From Kitasatospora sp. MMS16-BH015 (GTDB lineage: Bacteria > Actinomycetota > Actinomycetes > Streptomycetales > Streptomycetaceae), in NCBI RefSeq assembly GCF_002943525.1, contig NZ_CP025394.1:5084001-5148000 (forward strand): DNA of 64,000 nucleotides, read 5' to 3'. Position 1 is the stretch's first letter. Each line of letters opens with the position of its first letter. Below the pieces are notes generated by a model. The model had not been told where the DNA came from. It was given only the letters and a program-made list of their open reading frames with translations, and ran no database searches. Shown piece after piece: positions 18,329-26,318 of the stretch. The position numbers and the translations under genes are program-made.

Positions 18329-19473
18329 CAGTTGCCTCCGCGGCGGCGGGACGAGGCGAGGAGCCACATCAGGTACGGGGCGCCGACCAGGCCGGTGACC
18401 ACGCCGACCGGGAGTTCGGTCGGGGCGAGCAGGCGGCGGGCCAGGAGGTCGGCGAGGACGACGAGGAGGGCGCCGGTCAGGGCGGCGCAGGCGAGCGGGA
18501 TGCGGGGGGAACGGGTCAGGCGGAGGGCGATCTGCGGGGCGGTCAGGGCGACGAAGTCGACCGGTCCGGCGGCGCCGGTGGCGCAGGCCGCGAGGACGAC
18601 GCCGAGCAGGGCGGTGCCCAGGCGGACGCGGTGGAGCCGGATGCCGAGGCCGACGGCCGTCGCGTCGTCGAAGGTGATCCCGCGTTGGGCTCGGGCCGCC
18701 CAGCCGAGGAAGGGCAGGGCGGCGAGCAGGACCCAGACGAGCCAGCCGGCCTGGTCGAAGCCGGTGCCGTTCAGCGAACCGGTCGTCCAGACCTTGGCCT
18801 GCTGGGCCTGGAGACCGTCGCCTTTGGTGAGGAAGAGCGAGGTGAGGGCGCCCAGCGCGATGCTGAGCCCGATGCCGATCAGGACGAAGCGTTGGGCGTG
18901 CAGCCCGTGCCGCCAGGCCAGCAGGTGCACCAGCAGCCCCGCGCCCACCCCGCCGGCCACCGCGGCCCAGGGCACCTGGCCCGGCGAGGTGGTGAGGCCG
19001 AACGCGGTCAGCCCGACCACGACGGCCGAGGCGCCGTGGCTGACGCCGATCACGTCCGGGCTGGCCAGTGGATTCCGGGCCACGGTCTGGATCAGCGCCC
19101 CGGCCGCGCCGAGGGCCAGCCCGGTGAGCACCCCGACGACCACGCGCGGCAGGCGCAGTTCGCCGACCACCAGCTGCTCCGGGCTCGGCCATCCGAGCAG
19201 TACGTCCAGTACGGCCCCGGGAGAGACGGTGGTCTCGCCGAAGCAGAGCGAGGCGACGACGGCCCCGGCGAGGAGTACGAGCAGCACGGCGGCGACGGCG
19301 GCGGACCGGCGGTGCATCAGTGCCGAGGCGCGCCCGCAGCGGAGCGCGGCGTACCCGGGGAGGGGCGTGGTCATGCGGCGACCGTCCGGTGGGGGAGCCG
19401 GGCAGCGGACCGGGGGCGCGTGGCGGAGGTCCGCAGGGAGCCGGGGGGGGCAGCCGGGGGTGGGGTGGTTCAT
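18328..19473 (-). CDS. FecCD-type iron-siderophore permease (second)
   Basis: A 381-residue membrane permease of the FecCD/BtuC family with about nine to ten hydrophobic helices. The conserved segment GAAGALIQTVARNPLASPDVIGVSHGAS and the C-terminal ELPVGVVTGLVGAPYLMWLL contact the ATPase or line the channel. I place the start at the ATG of 19473 because it overlaps the upstream stop codon as ATGA, with GGAAGG 12 bases upstream, and the extra 33 codons have normal G/C third positions. An ATG at 19374 would give 348 residues, nearer the family norm, so the true start is uncertain. It presumably pairs with the other permease as a heterodimer. Confidence 0.9.
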   Translation of the reverse strand: MNHPTPGCPPRLPADLRHAPPVRCPAPPPDGRRMTTPLPGYAALRCGRASALMHRRSAAVAAVLLVLLAGAVVASLCFGETTVSPGAVLDVLLGWPSPEQLVVGELRLPRVVVGVLTGLALGAAGALIQTVARNPLASPDVIGVSHGASAVVVGLTAFGLTTSPGQVPWAAVAGGVGAGLLVHLLAWRHGLHAQRFVLIGIGLSIALGALTSLFLTKGDGLQAQQAKVWTTGSLNGTGFDQAGWLVWVLLAALPFLGWAARAQRGITFDDATAVGLGIRLHRVRLGTALLGVVLAACATGAAGPVDFVALTAPQIALRLTRSPRIPLACAALTGALLVVLADLLARRLLAPTELPVGVVTGLVGAPYLMWLLASSRRRGGN

Positions 19474-20489
19474 GCGGCGATGACCTTCCGGCGGCGGACC
19501 AGGGTGATCAGGACGGGGACGCCGACCAGGGCGGTGAGGACGCCGGCCGGGACTTCGGCGGGTGGGAAGAGGATCCGGCCGAGGGTGTCGGCGAAGAGGA
19601 GGAAGGCGGCGCCGAGGAGGGCGGAGAGGGGGAGCAGCCAGCGGTGGGAGGGGCCGACCAGGAAGCGGGCGGCGTGCGGGACGGCCAGGCCGACGAAGGC
19701 GATCGGTCCGGTGGCCGCGACGGCGGAGCCGGTGAGGACGGTGGCGGCCAGGGCGCCGAGGATCCGGGTGCGGCCGGTGCGGGTGCCGAGGCCGCGGGCG
19801 GTGTCCTCGCCGAGGGCGAGGGCGTCCAGGCCGGGTGCGGCGGCGAGGGCCAGGGCGGTGCCGGTGAGCAGGAAGGGCAGCAGCTGCCAGGCGGTCTCCG
19901 GCGTGCGGCCCGAGAGCGAGCCGACCTGCCAGAACCGGAACTGGTCCATGGTGGCCGCGTCGGTGGTGAGCACCAGGCTGGTGAGGGAGGCCAGGAAGGC
20001 CGACATCGCGGCCCCGGCGAGGGCAAGCTTCACCGGGGTGGCCCCGCCCCGGCCGGTGCCGGCCAGCGCGTACACCAGGACGGCGGCCAGCACCGCCCCC
20101 GCGAAGCCGTACCAGACGTACCCGGTCAGCGAGCCGAGGCCGAACAGCGAGATCGCCGTCACCACGCCGGCCGCCGCGCCCTGGCTGACGCCGAGGATGC
20201 CGGGGTCGGCGATCGGGTTGCGGGTCAGCCCCTGCATGACGCCGCCGGCCAGGCCCAGGGCCGCGCCGACGGCCAGGCCGACGGCGGTGCGGGGCAGGCG
20301 CAGCTCGCGGATCACCACGGTGTCGGTGCCGCCGCCCGCGTGCAGCAGGGCGTGGAGGGTGTGTCCGAGGGGGACCGTACGGCTGCCGACGGCGAGGCTG
20401 AGCAGGGCGGCGAGCAGGAGGACGGCGAGGGCGCCGGCCAGGATGCCGGTGCGGGGGAGGGTGCGGTGGCGTGGCGTATCGGCGGCCAA
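19470..20489 (-). CDS. FecCD-type iron-siderophore permease (first gene of operon)
   Basis: A 339-residue permease with the FecCD signature LGLAGGVMQGLTRNPIADPGILG and a C-terminal EVPAGVLTALVGVPVLITLV. It imports Fe-siderophore together with the neighbouring permease, ATPase and binding lipoprotein. The start is a TTG at 20489 with GGAGG nine bases upstream; an ATG five bases further up is out of frame. An iron box centred at 20517 lies just upstream of the ribosome binding site, so iron-loaded DmdR/IdeR would block transcription. The downstream gene overlaps it by four bases. Confidence 0.92.
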   Translation of the reverse strand: MAADTPRHRTLPRTGILAGALAVLLLAALLSLAVGSRTVPLGHTLHALLHAGGGTDTVVIRELRLPRTAVGLAVGAALGLAGGVMQGLTRNPIADPGILGVSQGAAAGVVTAISLFGLGSLTGYVWYGFAGAVLAAVLVYALAGTGRGGATPVKLALAGAAMSAFLASLTSLVLTTDAATMDQFRFWQVGSLSGRTPETAWQLLPFLLTGTALALAAAPGLDALALGEDTARGLGTRTGRTRILGALAATVLTGSAVAATGPIAFVGLAVPHAARFLVGPSHRWLLPLSALLGAAFLLFADTLGRILFPPAEVPAGVLTALVGVPVLITLVRRRKVIAA

Positions 20490-20507
20490 GGCATCCCCCT
20501 CCGGTGG

Positions 20508-20526
20508 TTAGCTTAGGCAAAGCTAA
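20508..20526 (-). promoter_or_regulatory. Iron box (DmdR/IdeR operator)
   Basis: TTAGCTTAGGCAAAGCTAA matches 16 of 19 positions of the actinobacterial iron box TTAGGTTAGGCTAACCTAA; the two arm changes (C at position 5, G at 15) are compensatory, so the palindrome is preserved. It ends 18 bp before the TTG start of the siderophore permease operon, a position where a bound repressor would block the promoter. Confidence 0.9.
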
Positions 20527-20773
20527 GTTGAGGGGACGGGGTGGGGCAAATCCGGCGAACGGAGGGAAGGGAATCGAGCGCAGAGGGCGCGGCGGGGCGG
20601 GGCGTGGGGCGAGCTGAGCCGAGCCGAGGGAGTGCAAGGCAGGGAGCCGGGGGCCAGGGAGCCGGGGGACCGAGGGGCCAGGGCCGGAGGTTCAGCGGGC
20701 CCGAGGTGAGGAGGTCTGCGGGGGTTCGGGCGCGGGGGCCGGGCGGGCGGAGGGGCTGGCTAGGCTGGCGGGT

Positions 20774-21400
20774 ATGGCGCTCACCGTGGGATTCGACCTC
20801 GACATGACCCTGCTGGACACGCGGCCCGGCATCAAGGCCGCGTACGACACGCTGGCCGCGGAGACCGGGACGTACATCGACAGTGAGCTGGTGGTCAGTC
20901 GGCTGGGGCCGCCGCTGGCGCAGGAGATGGCGGTGTGGTTCCCGGCCGATCAGGTGCAGTCGGCGCTGGACCGGTACCGGGAGCTGTACCCGGAGCTCGC
21001 GCTCACCGAGGCCGGGACGCTGGTGCTGCCGGGGGCGCGGGAGGCCCTGGCGGCGGTGCGGGCGGCCGGCGGGCGGGTGGCGGTGATCACCGGCAAGTTC
21101 GAGCGGAACGCGCGGCTGCAGCTGGCCCACGTCGGGATGGAGGTGGACATCCTGGTCGGGGACACCTGGGCCGAGACCAAGGGGGCGGCGCTGCTGGAGC
21201 ACGGCGCCGGCGTGTACGTGGGCGACCACCTGGGCGACGTCCGGGGTGCCCGGGCCGCCGGGGCGGTGGCGGTCGGGGTGACCACGGGCCCGTACGACGA
21301 GGCGGCGCTGCGCGAGGCCGGGGCCGACGTGGTGCTGGGCTCGCTCACCGAGTTCCCGGACTGGCTGGCCACACACCTCGACCGGGCCGCCGTCCGCTAG
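20774..21400 (+). CDS. HAD-superfamily phosphatase (phosphoglycolate phosphatase-like)
   Basis: A 208-residue HAD hydrolase. The nucleophile motif is FDLDMTLLDT (D8 and D10). Motif II is AVITGK, and motif IV is VYVGDHLGDVRGARAAG with the metal-binding aspartates. The helical cap lies between residues 15 and 90, as in the phosphoglycolate phosphatase group. The substrate cannot be read from sequence. It is transcribed away from the siderophore operon, and no clear ribosome binding site precedes the ATG. A 7-bp hairpin at 21432-21452 follows the gene. Confidence 0.88.
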   Translation: MALTVGFDLDMTLLDTRPGIKAAYDTLAAETGTYIDSELVVSRLGPPLAQEMAVWFPADQVQSALDRYRELYPELALTEAGTLVLPGAREALAAVRAAGGRVAVITGKFERNARLQLAHVGMEVDILVGDTWAETKGAALLEHGAGVYVGDHLGDVRGARAAGAVAVGVTTGPYDEAALREAGADVVLGSLTEFPDWLATHLDRAAVR

Positions 21401-21464
21401 GGGCTGTCCGGAGGGCCGCGGGGGCAGGGGAGGGGCCGGACGGGACGGCCCCGAGGGGCAGGGC

Positions 21465-21710
21465 TCAGGCGGCCCCGCTGCCCTCCTCGGCGCGGTGCTT
21501 CTGTGCGCGCGCTCCCTGGAGCAGGCCCACGAGGGAGAGCAGGAAGCCCAGCGGCATCAGCATGCAGAGCCAGTAGGCGGCGGTCGGCAGCGGCTTCAGG
21601 TGGAAGAAGAGTGGGACGAACGTCACCAGCGTGGCGACCGATCCCAGTCCGAAGACGATGCCTCCGGCGCGGACGAAGGCGGCGCCGGGCTCGGTGGTAC
21701 TGGTCTTCAC
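21465..21710 (-). CDS. Small two-helix membrane protein
   Basis: An 81-residue protein with two hydrophobic helices (FVRAGGIVFGLGSVATLVTFVPLFF and AYWLCMLMPLGFLLSLVGLL) and a short charged C-terminus. The start is the GTG at 21710, preceded by GGGAGG at good spacing; the frame extends upstream through a perfect palindrome but without coding character. It is convergent with the HAD gene and divergent from the esterase gene. No function can be assigned. Confidence 0.75.
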   Translation of the reverse strand: MKTSTTEPGAAFVRAGGIVFGLGSVATLVTFVPLFFHLKPLPTAAYWLCMLMPLGFLLSLVGLLQGARAQKHRAEEGSGAA

Positions 21711-21751
21711 GTCGTTCCTCCCGGAAAAAGTTGCCTCCCAGTGTCGCAGAA

Positions 21752-21785
21752 GAACCGACCCCCGCCGATCGGCGGGGGTCGGTTC
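21752..21785. repeat. Perfect 34-bp palindrome in a divergent promoter region
   Basis: A fully self-complementary GC-rich palindrome with GATC at its centre and GAACCGACC/GGTCGGTTC outer arms. It lies 41 bp upstream of the small membrane protein gene and 88 bp upstream of the esterase gene, which are transcribed divergently. A terminator is not expected there, so a two-fold symmetric protein-binding site or a cruciform/attenuator are alternatives. Confidence 0.65.
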
Positions 21786-21873
21786 ACTCTGGGCGGTCAG
21801 GGCTTTCAGAGAACTCTCAGGCACTCTGGAGGATGTTCGAGATGTCGTTCAGGGAGCAGGGGCGTACAGGGGC

Positions 21874-23151
21874 ATGGGTCTGACGAGTCACAAGGTGCTG
21901 GCGCTGTCCGCACTGATCTCGGTCCTGCTGGTCGTCGGCACGGTCTGGCTCTGGCCGAGGCTGGCCAAGAAGAGCGTCGGCGCGGTGTGCGGCCGGATCG
22001 GCACCATCCTGGCCACCCAGCTGGCCGTCATGTGCACCCTGGGGCTGGTCGCGAACAACTACTTCGCGTTCTACAGCAGCTGGGCCGACCTGCTGGGCAC
22101 CAACGACAACTCGCCGGTGACCATCCAGAGCCAGCTGGTGGGCGGCAAGAAGACCGGCGTGCAGCAGATCTCGAACGAGAACGTGCGCGGCACCAACACG
22201 GTCGGCCGCGACCCGCAGCAGGTCGGCAAGCTGGAGAAGATCCGGATCCCCGGCCTGAGCACCGGCCTCTCCACCGAGGGGTACGTCTACCTGCCGCCGC
22301 AGTACTTCCAGCCGGAGTACCAGAACAAGAAGTTCCCGGCCGCGATCGCGATCACCGGCTTCCCCGGCGATGCCAAGAACCTGATCACCAAGCTCAACTA
22401 CCCGGCCACCGAGCTCCAGGCGATCAAGGACGGCAAGACCAACCCGACCGTGCTGGTCATGATGCGGCCCTCCCCGGCGATGCCGCGCGACACCGAGTGC
22501 GAGGACGTGCCCGGCAGCACCCAGGCCGAGACCTACTTCGCCAAGGACGTGCCGCAGGCCATCCGCAGCTCGTACCGGATCGCCGAGGGCCCCGGCAGCC
22601 TCGGCATCATCGGCAACTCCACCGGCGGCTACTGCGCGCTCAAGCTGACCATGAAGCACCCGGACGTGTTCACCGCCGCAGTCTCGCTCTCCGGCTACTA
22701 CAAGGCCGCCGAGGACGCGACCACCGGCGACCTCTTCGGCGGCGACCAGTCCCGCCGCCAGCAGGCCGACCTCGACTGGCGGCTGAAGCACCTGCCGAAG
22801 CCCGCCGTCTCGCTGCTGCTCGGCGGCAGCAAGGAGGGCGACGGCGACTACTACAAGTCCACCAAGAAGTTCATCGCGGCGGCCAAGGGCGGCCCGACCA
22901 AGGTCTCCTGGATCGAGCTGCCGACCGGCGGGCACAACTTCAACACCTGGTCGCGGATGCTGCCGGCCTCGCTCGGCTGGCTCGGCCAGCAGCTGCACGC
23001 CCCGAGCGAGACCCCCGCTCAGGCCCCGAGCACCCCGGCCCAGGCCCCGAGCACCCCGGCTCAGACCCCGAGCACCCCGGCTCAGACCCCGAGCACGCCG
23101 GCCCAGACCCCGAGCACTCCGGCCGGAGCCCCGGCCGGCGCCGCCGCCTGA
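21874..23151 (+). CDS. Membrane-anchored alpha/beta-hydrolase (esterase, antigen 85-like fold)
   Basis: A 425-residue protein. Two N-terminal hydrophobic helices (HKVLALSALISVLLVVGTVWLW and IGTILATQLAVMCTLGLVANN) probably anchor an extracellular hydrolase. The nucleophile elbow is GNSTGG, the catalytic histidine is likely in TGGHNFNTW, and an acidic residue lies between. The fold is that of esterase D/mycolyltransferase-like proteins; substrate unknown. The C-terminus is a Pro/Thr/Ser/Gln tail of five seven-residue repeats (PAQAPST or PAQTPST) encoded by 21-bp DNA repeats. ATG 21874 is chosen for its membrane helix; the frame extends upstream into the palindrome. Confidence 0.85.
   Translation: MGLTSHKVLALSALISVLLVVGTVWLWPRLAKKSVGAVCGRIGTILATQLAVMCTLGLVANNYFAFYSSWADLLGTNDNSPVTIQSQLVGGKKTGVQQISNENVRGTNTVGRDPQQVGKLEKIRIPGLSTGLSTEGYVYLPPQYFQPEYQNKKFPAAIAITGFPGDAKNLITKLNYPATELQAIKDGKTNPTVLVMMRPSPAMPRDTECEDVPGSTQAETYFAKDVPQAIRSSYRIAEGPGSLGIIGNSTGGYCALKLTMKHPDVFTAAVSLSGYYKAAEDATTGDLFGGDQSRRQQADLDWRLKHLPKPAVSLLLGGSKEGDGDYYKSTKKFIAAAKGGPTKVSWIELPTGGHNFNTWSRMLPASLGWLGQQLHAPSETPAQAPSTPAQAPSTPAQTPSTPAQTPSTPAQTPSTPAGAPAGAAA
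23014..23118 (+). repeat. Five 21-bp tandem repeats in the esterase 3' end
   Basis: Five in-frame units starting at 23014, 23035, 23056, 23077 and 23098, each encoding PAQ(A/T)PST. The copies differ mainly at third codon positions and at the Ala/Thr codon. Such repeats are prone to copy-number change and would alter the length of the extracellular tail. Confidence 0.9.
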
Positions 23152-23589
23152 GCCCCGGCCGGGGCCCGCAGCGGCCGCCCGGCTGACCTGCTGGAACCTG
23201 ACTCCTCGTCACTGCGTGCAACTCCGCGGAGACGGGGAGTTTCGGTGTGCCCGTCAACGGGGTATGCAGCAGGCACGCGGGGTCGCACCGGTCACTCCGC
23301 TCGTCCGGTCGGGGGTGGAGCCAGTGGAGAGCCCGTTGCGGGGCCCTGCTGTGCCCGGGCCCGGGCCGGCGGCCGCCGCGAGACCACGCTCCGCGCCGGT
23401 GGCCGAAGCCGGTCGACGGCGGTCCGAAAAGCCGTTCTCACGAATCTCTCGAAAGAGTCGTTGACGGAGCGTTAATCTCTGCGGAGCCGTGCCCGCCCGT
23501 CGTGGGCGTACGGCCCGCCATCCACCTGCTGACCCTCGGCCGTCCGACGGCCCGGGGGTCTCCCCACACCCAGACTGAGGACTTTCGAG
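23152..23589 (+). other. Intergenic region upstream of cold shock-domain gene
   Basis: This 438-bp stretch has no supported gene. Open frames across it have poor codon bias. It should hold the promoter and leader of the cold shock-domain gene; TTGACG at 23460-23465 is a possible -35 element but I see no matching -10. A short inverted repeat AACTCC/GGAGTT lies near 23219-23240. Confidence 0.45.
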
Positions 23590-23973
23590 ATGCCCACCGG
23601 CCAGGTCAAGTGGTTCAACGAGACGAAGGGCTACGGCTTCCTGTCGCGCGACGACGGGGGCGAGGTCTTCGTCCACACCAAGGCGCTGCCTGCCGGGGTC
23701 ACCTCGCTCCGGCCCGGTCAGCGGGTCGAGTTCGGCGTGGCCGCCGGCCACCGCGGCGACCAGGCGATGGCCGTCACCCTGCTGGAGGCGCTGCCCTCGG
23801 TCGCGGCGGCCCAGCGCAAGACCCCGGACGACATGGCCCCCATCGTCCAGGACCTGATCACCACGCTCGACGCGGTGCTGCCCGGCCTCCAGCGCGGCCG
23901 GTACCCCGCGAAGCCGGCCGGGCAGAAGCTCGCGGTGCTCCTGCGGGCGGTCGCGGACCAGTTCGACGTCTGA
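23590..23973 (+). CDS. Cold shock-domain protein with C-terminal extension
   Basis: A 127-residue protein. Residues 1-66 form a cold shock domain with RNP1 KGYGFL and RNP2 VFVHT, starting MPTGQVKWFNETKG. About 60 further residues (DDMAPIVQDLITTLDAVLPGLQRGRYPAKPAGQKLAVLLRAVADQF) look helical and are absent from classical 67-residue Csp proteins. The longer form is known in streptomycetes; the extension may mediate dimerisation or protein contacts, which is inference. Its position beside mqnD/mqnB matches my recollection of the S. coelicolor order. Confidence 0.92.
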   Translation: MPTGQVKWFNETKGYGFLSRDDGGEVFVHTKALPAGVTSLRPGQRVEFGVAAGHRGDQAMAVTLLEALPSVAAAQRKTPDDMAPIVQDLITTLDAVLPGLQRGRYPAKPAGQKLAVLLRAVADQFDV

Positions 23974-24036
23974 CCGGCGGATGGTGCGACCGGAGCAACG
24001 GGCGTGAGTGCGGCGCAGTCGATGGTCGGCCGCGCA

Positions 24037-24051
24037 GTTCCCCGCGCCCCT
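24037..24051. repeat. Right-arm fragment of the structured repeat (copy E), overlapping the mqnD stop
   Basis: An exact GTTCCCCGCGCCCCT preceded by GCGCA, as in the other copies. Its last two bases are part of the mqnD stop codon (TAG, minus strand, 24052-24050), so the element abuts the gene end exactly. The other parts of the element are not recognisable between 23974 and 24036. Confidence 0.7.
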
Positions 24052-24880
24052 AGCTGATTGCCACCGGAGGTACGAGCCCCTCTTCGGCCGCGCGGTCGAG
24101 GAGGGCCCGGACTGCGGCGTGGCCCTCCTCGCCGAGGTCGGCGGTGAACTCGTTCACGTACAGGGCGATGTGCTGGTCGGCCACGGCCGGGTCCATCTCC
24201 TGGGCGTGCGCGAGCACGTACGCGCGGGAGGCGGCCGGGTCGGCCCAGGCCGCGCGGACGGAGGCCCGGATGGTCTCGGTCAGCGCGGCGATCCGCTCCG
24301 CGCCGAGCGAGCGGCGGGCCACGATCGCGCCGAGCGGGATCGGCAGCCCGGTCTCCTGCTCCCAGGCCTCGCCCATGTCGGCCAGGCGGTGCAGGCCGTA
24401 CTGCTGGTACGTGAAGCGGGCCTCGTGGATCACCAGGCCGGCGTCCACCCGCCCGTCCCGCACGGCGGGCATGATCTGGTCGAACGGGAGCACCACGATC
24501 TCCCCGAACCCGCCCGGCACGGCCTTCGCGGCCCAGAGCCGGAAGAGCAGGTACGCCGTGGAGCGCTCGCTCGGGACGGCGACGGTGCGGCCGGTCAGGT
24601 CCTCGTCGGGGGAGCGGGTGAGCACCAGCGGGCCGCAGCCGCGGCCGAGCGCGCCGCCGCAGGGCAGCAGCTGGTACTCGTCCAGGACCCAGGGCAGCTG
24701 CCCGTAACTGATCTTCAGCAGATCGCCCTCGCCGCGCTCGGCGAGCCCGTTGGTGATGTCGATGTCGGCGAACCGCACCTCGGGGGCGGGCTCGCCCGGT
24801 ACCAGGCCGTGCGCCCAGGCGTGGAAGACGAAGGTGTCGTTCGGGCAGGGCGAGTAGGCGACGGAGAGCCGGTCAGTCAC
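24050..24880 (-). CDS. mqnD: 1,4-dihydroxy-6-naphthoate synthase (menaquinone, futalosine pathway)
   Basis: A 276-residue MqnA/MqnD-type enzyme. The N-terminal YSPCPNDTFVFHAWAHG motif is characteristic of MqnD, which converts cyclic dehypoxanthine futalosine to 1,4-dihydroxy-6-naphthoate. The internal VPSERSTAYLLFRL and RVDAGLVIHEARFTYQQYGL segments fit the same periplasmic-binding-like fold. The GTG at 24880 has GGAGG nine bases upstream and overlaps the mqnB 3' end by 8 bp, so the two genes form an operon with mqnB first. The gene supports respiration by the futalosine route typical of Streptomyces. Confidence 0.94.
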   Translation of the reverse strand: MTDRLSVAYSPCPNDTFVFHAWAHGLVPGEPAPEVRFADIDITNGLAERGEGDLLKISYGQLPWVLDEYQLLPCGGALGRGCGPLVLTRSPDEDLTGRTVAVPSERSTAYLLFRLWAAKAVPGGFGEIVVLPFDQIMPAVRDGRVDAGLVIHEARFTYQQYGLHRLADMGEAWEQETGLPIPLGAIVARRSLGAERIAALTETIRASVRAAWADPAASRAYVLAHAQEMDPAVADQHIALYVNEFTADLGEEGHAAVRALLDRAAEEGLVPPVAIS

Positions 24881-25673
24881 GGGGAAGCGCCTCCAGGACG
24901 GCGGGTAGGGGCAACACCTGGAAGGCCAGTTCCAGGGCCGCCAGGGCCTCGCCGATCCGCCAGGCGGAGCGGTCCCGGGGCCCGACGGGGTTGGAGACCG
25001 CACGGATCTCCAGGGCCGGCAGGCCGAACCGGGCGGCGGCCTCGGCCACGCCGTGGCCCTCCATCGCCTCGGCCACCGCGCCGGGGTGCCGGTCGGCCAG
25101 CTCGGCGGCGCGCTCGGCGCTGCCGGTGACGGTGGAGACGGTGAGCACCGGGCCGGTGGCCACGGTGAGCAACGGCCGGGCGGTGGCCCCGGGCCCGGGA
25201 GCGATGACGGCGGCGGCCCGCAGGTCGCCTGCGGCCAGCGCGACGGCGGCGGCGGGCGGGGTGTAGCGGGTGCGGCCGAAGCCGAGCTGCTCGACGTCCA
25301 GGAAGCCCTCGGGGGATTCGGCGCCGAGGTCGGCCGCGACCAGCTCGGTGGCGACCACCACCGAGCCGACCGGGGCCTGCGGGGCGAAGCCGCCCGCGAT
25401 CCCGGCCGAGACCACCAGCCGGTACGGGAAGGTGGCGAGCGCGGCGGCCGTCGCGGCGGCCACCGCCGCCGGGCCGACCCCGCCGGCCAGCACGTCCACC
25501 GGCGCGCCGGTGGACAGCAGGCTGCGGCGCAGCTCGCCGCCGGGCACCGCGTGCGGGGCGGCGCCGTGGCCCAGGCCGCGCAGCACGGCCTCGGCCTCGG
25601 CCGGAACGGCGACGACGACCAGCACCCCGGCGGGGTGCTGGTCGTCGTGGTGACGCTGGAGGGGGGAGGTCAC
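24873..25673 (-). CDS. mqnB: Futalosine hydrolase
   Basis: A 266-residue nucleosidase of the MTA/SAH nucleosidase superfamily. It carries LVVSAGIAGGF, VATELVAADLGAES and EAMEGHGVAEAAARFGLPALEIRAVSN, the last containing the catalytic region. It releases hypoxanthine from futalosine in menaquinone synthesis. The GTG at 25673 follows directly on the upstream stop codon but has no Shine-Dalgarno sequence; an internal GTG at about 25637, giving VLVVVAVPAEAEAV, is an alternative start. A 37-bp near-perfect palindrome spans this N-terminal region. The operon continues into mqnD. Confidence 0.92.
   Translation of the reverse strand: MTSPLQRHHDDQHPAGVLVVVAVPAEAEAVLRGLGHGAAPHAVPGGELRRSLLSTGAPVDVLAGGVGPAAVAAATAAALATFPYRLVVSAGIAGGFAPQAPVGSVVVATELVAADLGAESPEGFLDVEQLGFGRTRYTPPAAAVALAAGDLRAAAVIAPGPGATARPLLTVATGPVLTVSTVTGSAERAAELADRHPGAVAEAMEGHGVAEAAARFGLPALEIRAVSNPVGPRDRSAWRIGEALAALELAFQVLPLPAVLEALPRD
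25612..25648. repeat. 18-bp inverted repeat at the start of mqnB
   Basis: Positions 25612-25629 and 25631-25648 are exact reverse complements with a single base between them. The repeat lies inside or across the start region of mqnB, about 25 bp after its GTG, and would form a very stable hairpin in the mRNA. Confidence 0.85.
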
Positions 25674-26225
25674 TTACTGGGCCGGAGCGGCCTGGGCGAC
25701 GTAGTCCTTGTTGTCCAGGGTGAAGTACCAGGCGGCGAGGATGTCGCCGGTCTTCTCGTCGGCCTGGACCACGGTGACGGTGGTCTTCTTGCCCTGGGCG
25801 AGCAGGCCGGAGACCGGCAGCATGCCCGAGAAGGTGGTGTTGGTCCGCGAGGAGGAGATCGGGGCCTGGCCCTGCTGACCGCCGTCGGTGAAGGAGAACC
25901 AGCCCTTGTCGGCGGTGCCCGGGTCGACGCCGACGCCGATCCGGTCGCTGTTGCGCACGTCCAGGCCGGGCAGCTCGCCGTTGTCGGCGGCCTTCTTGGC
26001 GTCCGTCTGGCACTTGGCGACGGCGTCCTTGCCGAGCGGCTTGCCGTCGTTGTAGCAGGAGGCGAACGGCTCGGCGTGGATGGACGACCGGCCGACCGTC
26101 AGGGTGGCCTGGTGGCTGATGGGCTGGTCCTCGCCGGTCGCGTAGGCGATGGACCCGCCGACCGTGCCGGCGCCGATCACGACGACGGCGCCGAGGGCGG
26201 CGATTGCACGGGTGCTGAGGCTCAT
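25674..26225 (-). CDS. DUF2771 family exported protein
   Basis: A 183-residue protein beginning MSLSTRAIAALGAVVVIGAG, a signal anchor or uncleaved signal. It is followed by an extracellular domain with two cysteines (ASCYNDGK and AKCQTDAKK) likely to form a disulfide. The pattern fits DUF2771, an actinobacterial family of unknown function. The ATG at 26225 is preferred to a TTG two codons upstream. Its stop codon touches the mqnB start, so it may lead the mqnB-mqnD operon, although no metabolic link is apparent. Confidence 0.85.
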   Translation of the reverse strand: MSLSTRAIAALGAVVVIGAGTVGGSIAYATGEDQPISHQATLTVGRSSIHAEPFASCYNDGKPLGKDAVAKCQTDAKKAADNGELPGLDVRNSDRIGVGVDPGTADKGWFSFTDGGQQGQAPISSSRTNTTFSGMLPVSGLLAQGKKTTVTVVQADEKTGDILAAWYFTLDNKDYVAQAAPAQ

Positions 26226-26318
26226 GGGCAAGAGGCTACCGGGCTTCGTCGATCACGCTACGCGGGGGTGGCCGAGTTTCGGCACTCGATCGGGATTACG
26301 TCACTCGCCTGCGCCGCT

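Noticed and set aside
21631..21873. Upstream extension of the esterase frame from a GTG at 21631
   Set aside because: It runs antisense through the small membrane protein gene and the 34-bp palindrome and would place a basic stretch before the membrane helix.
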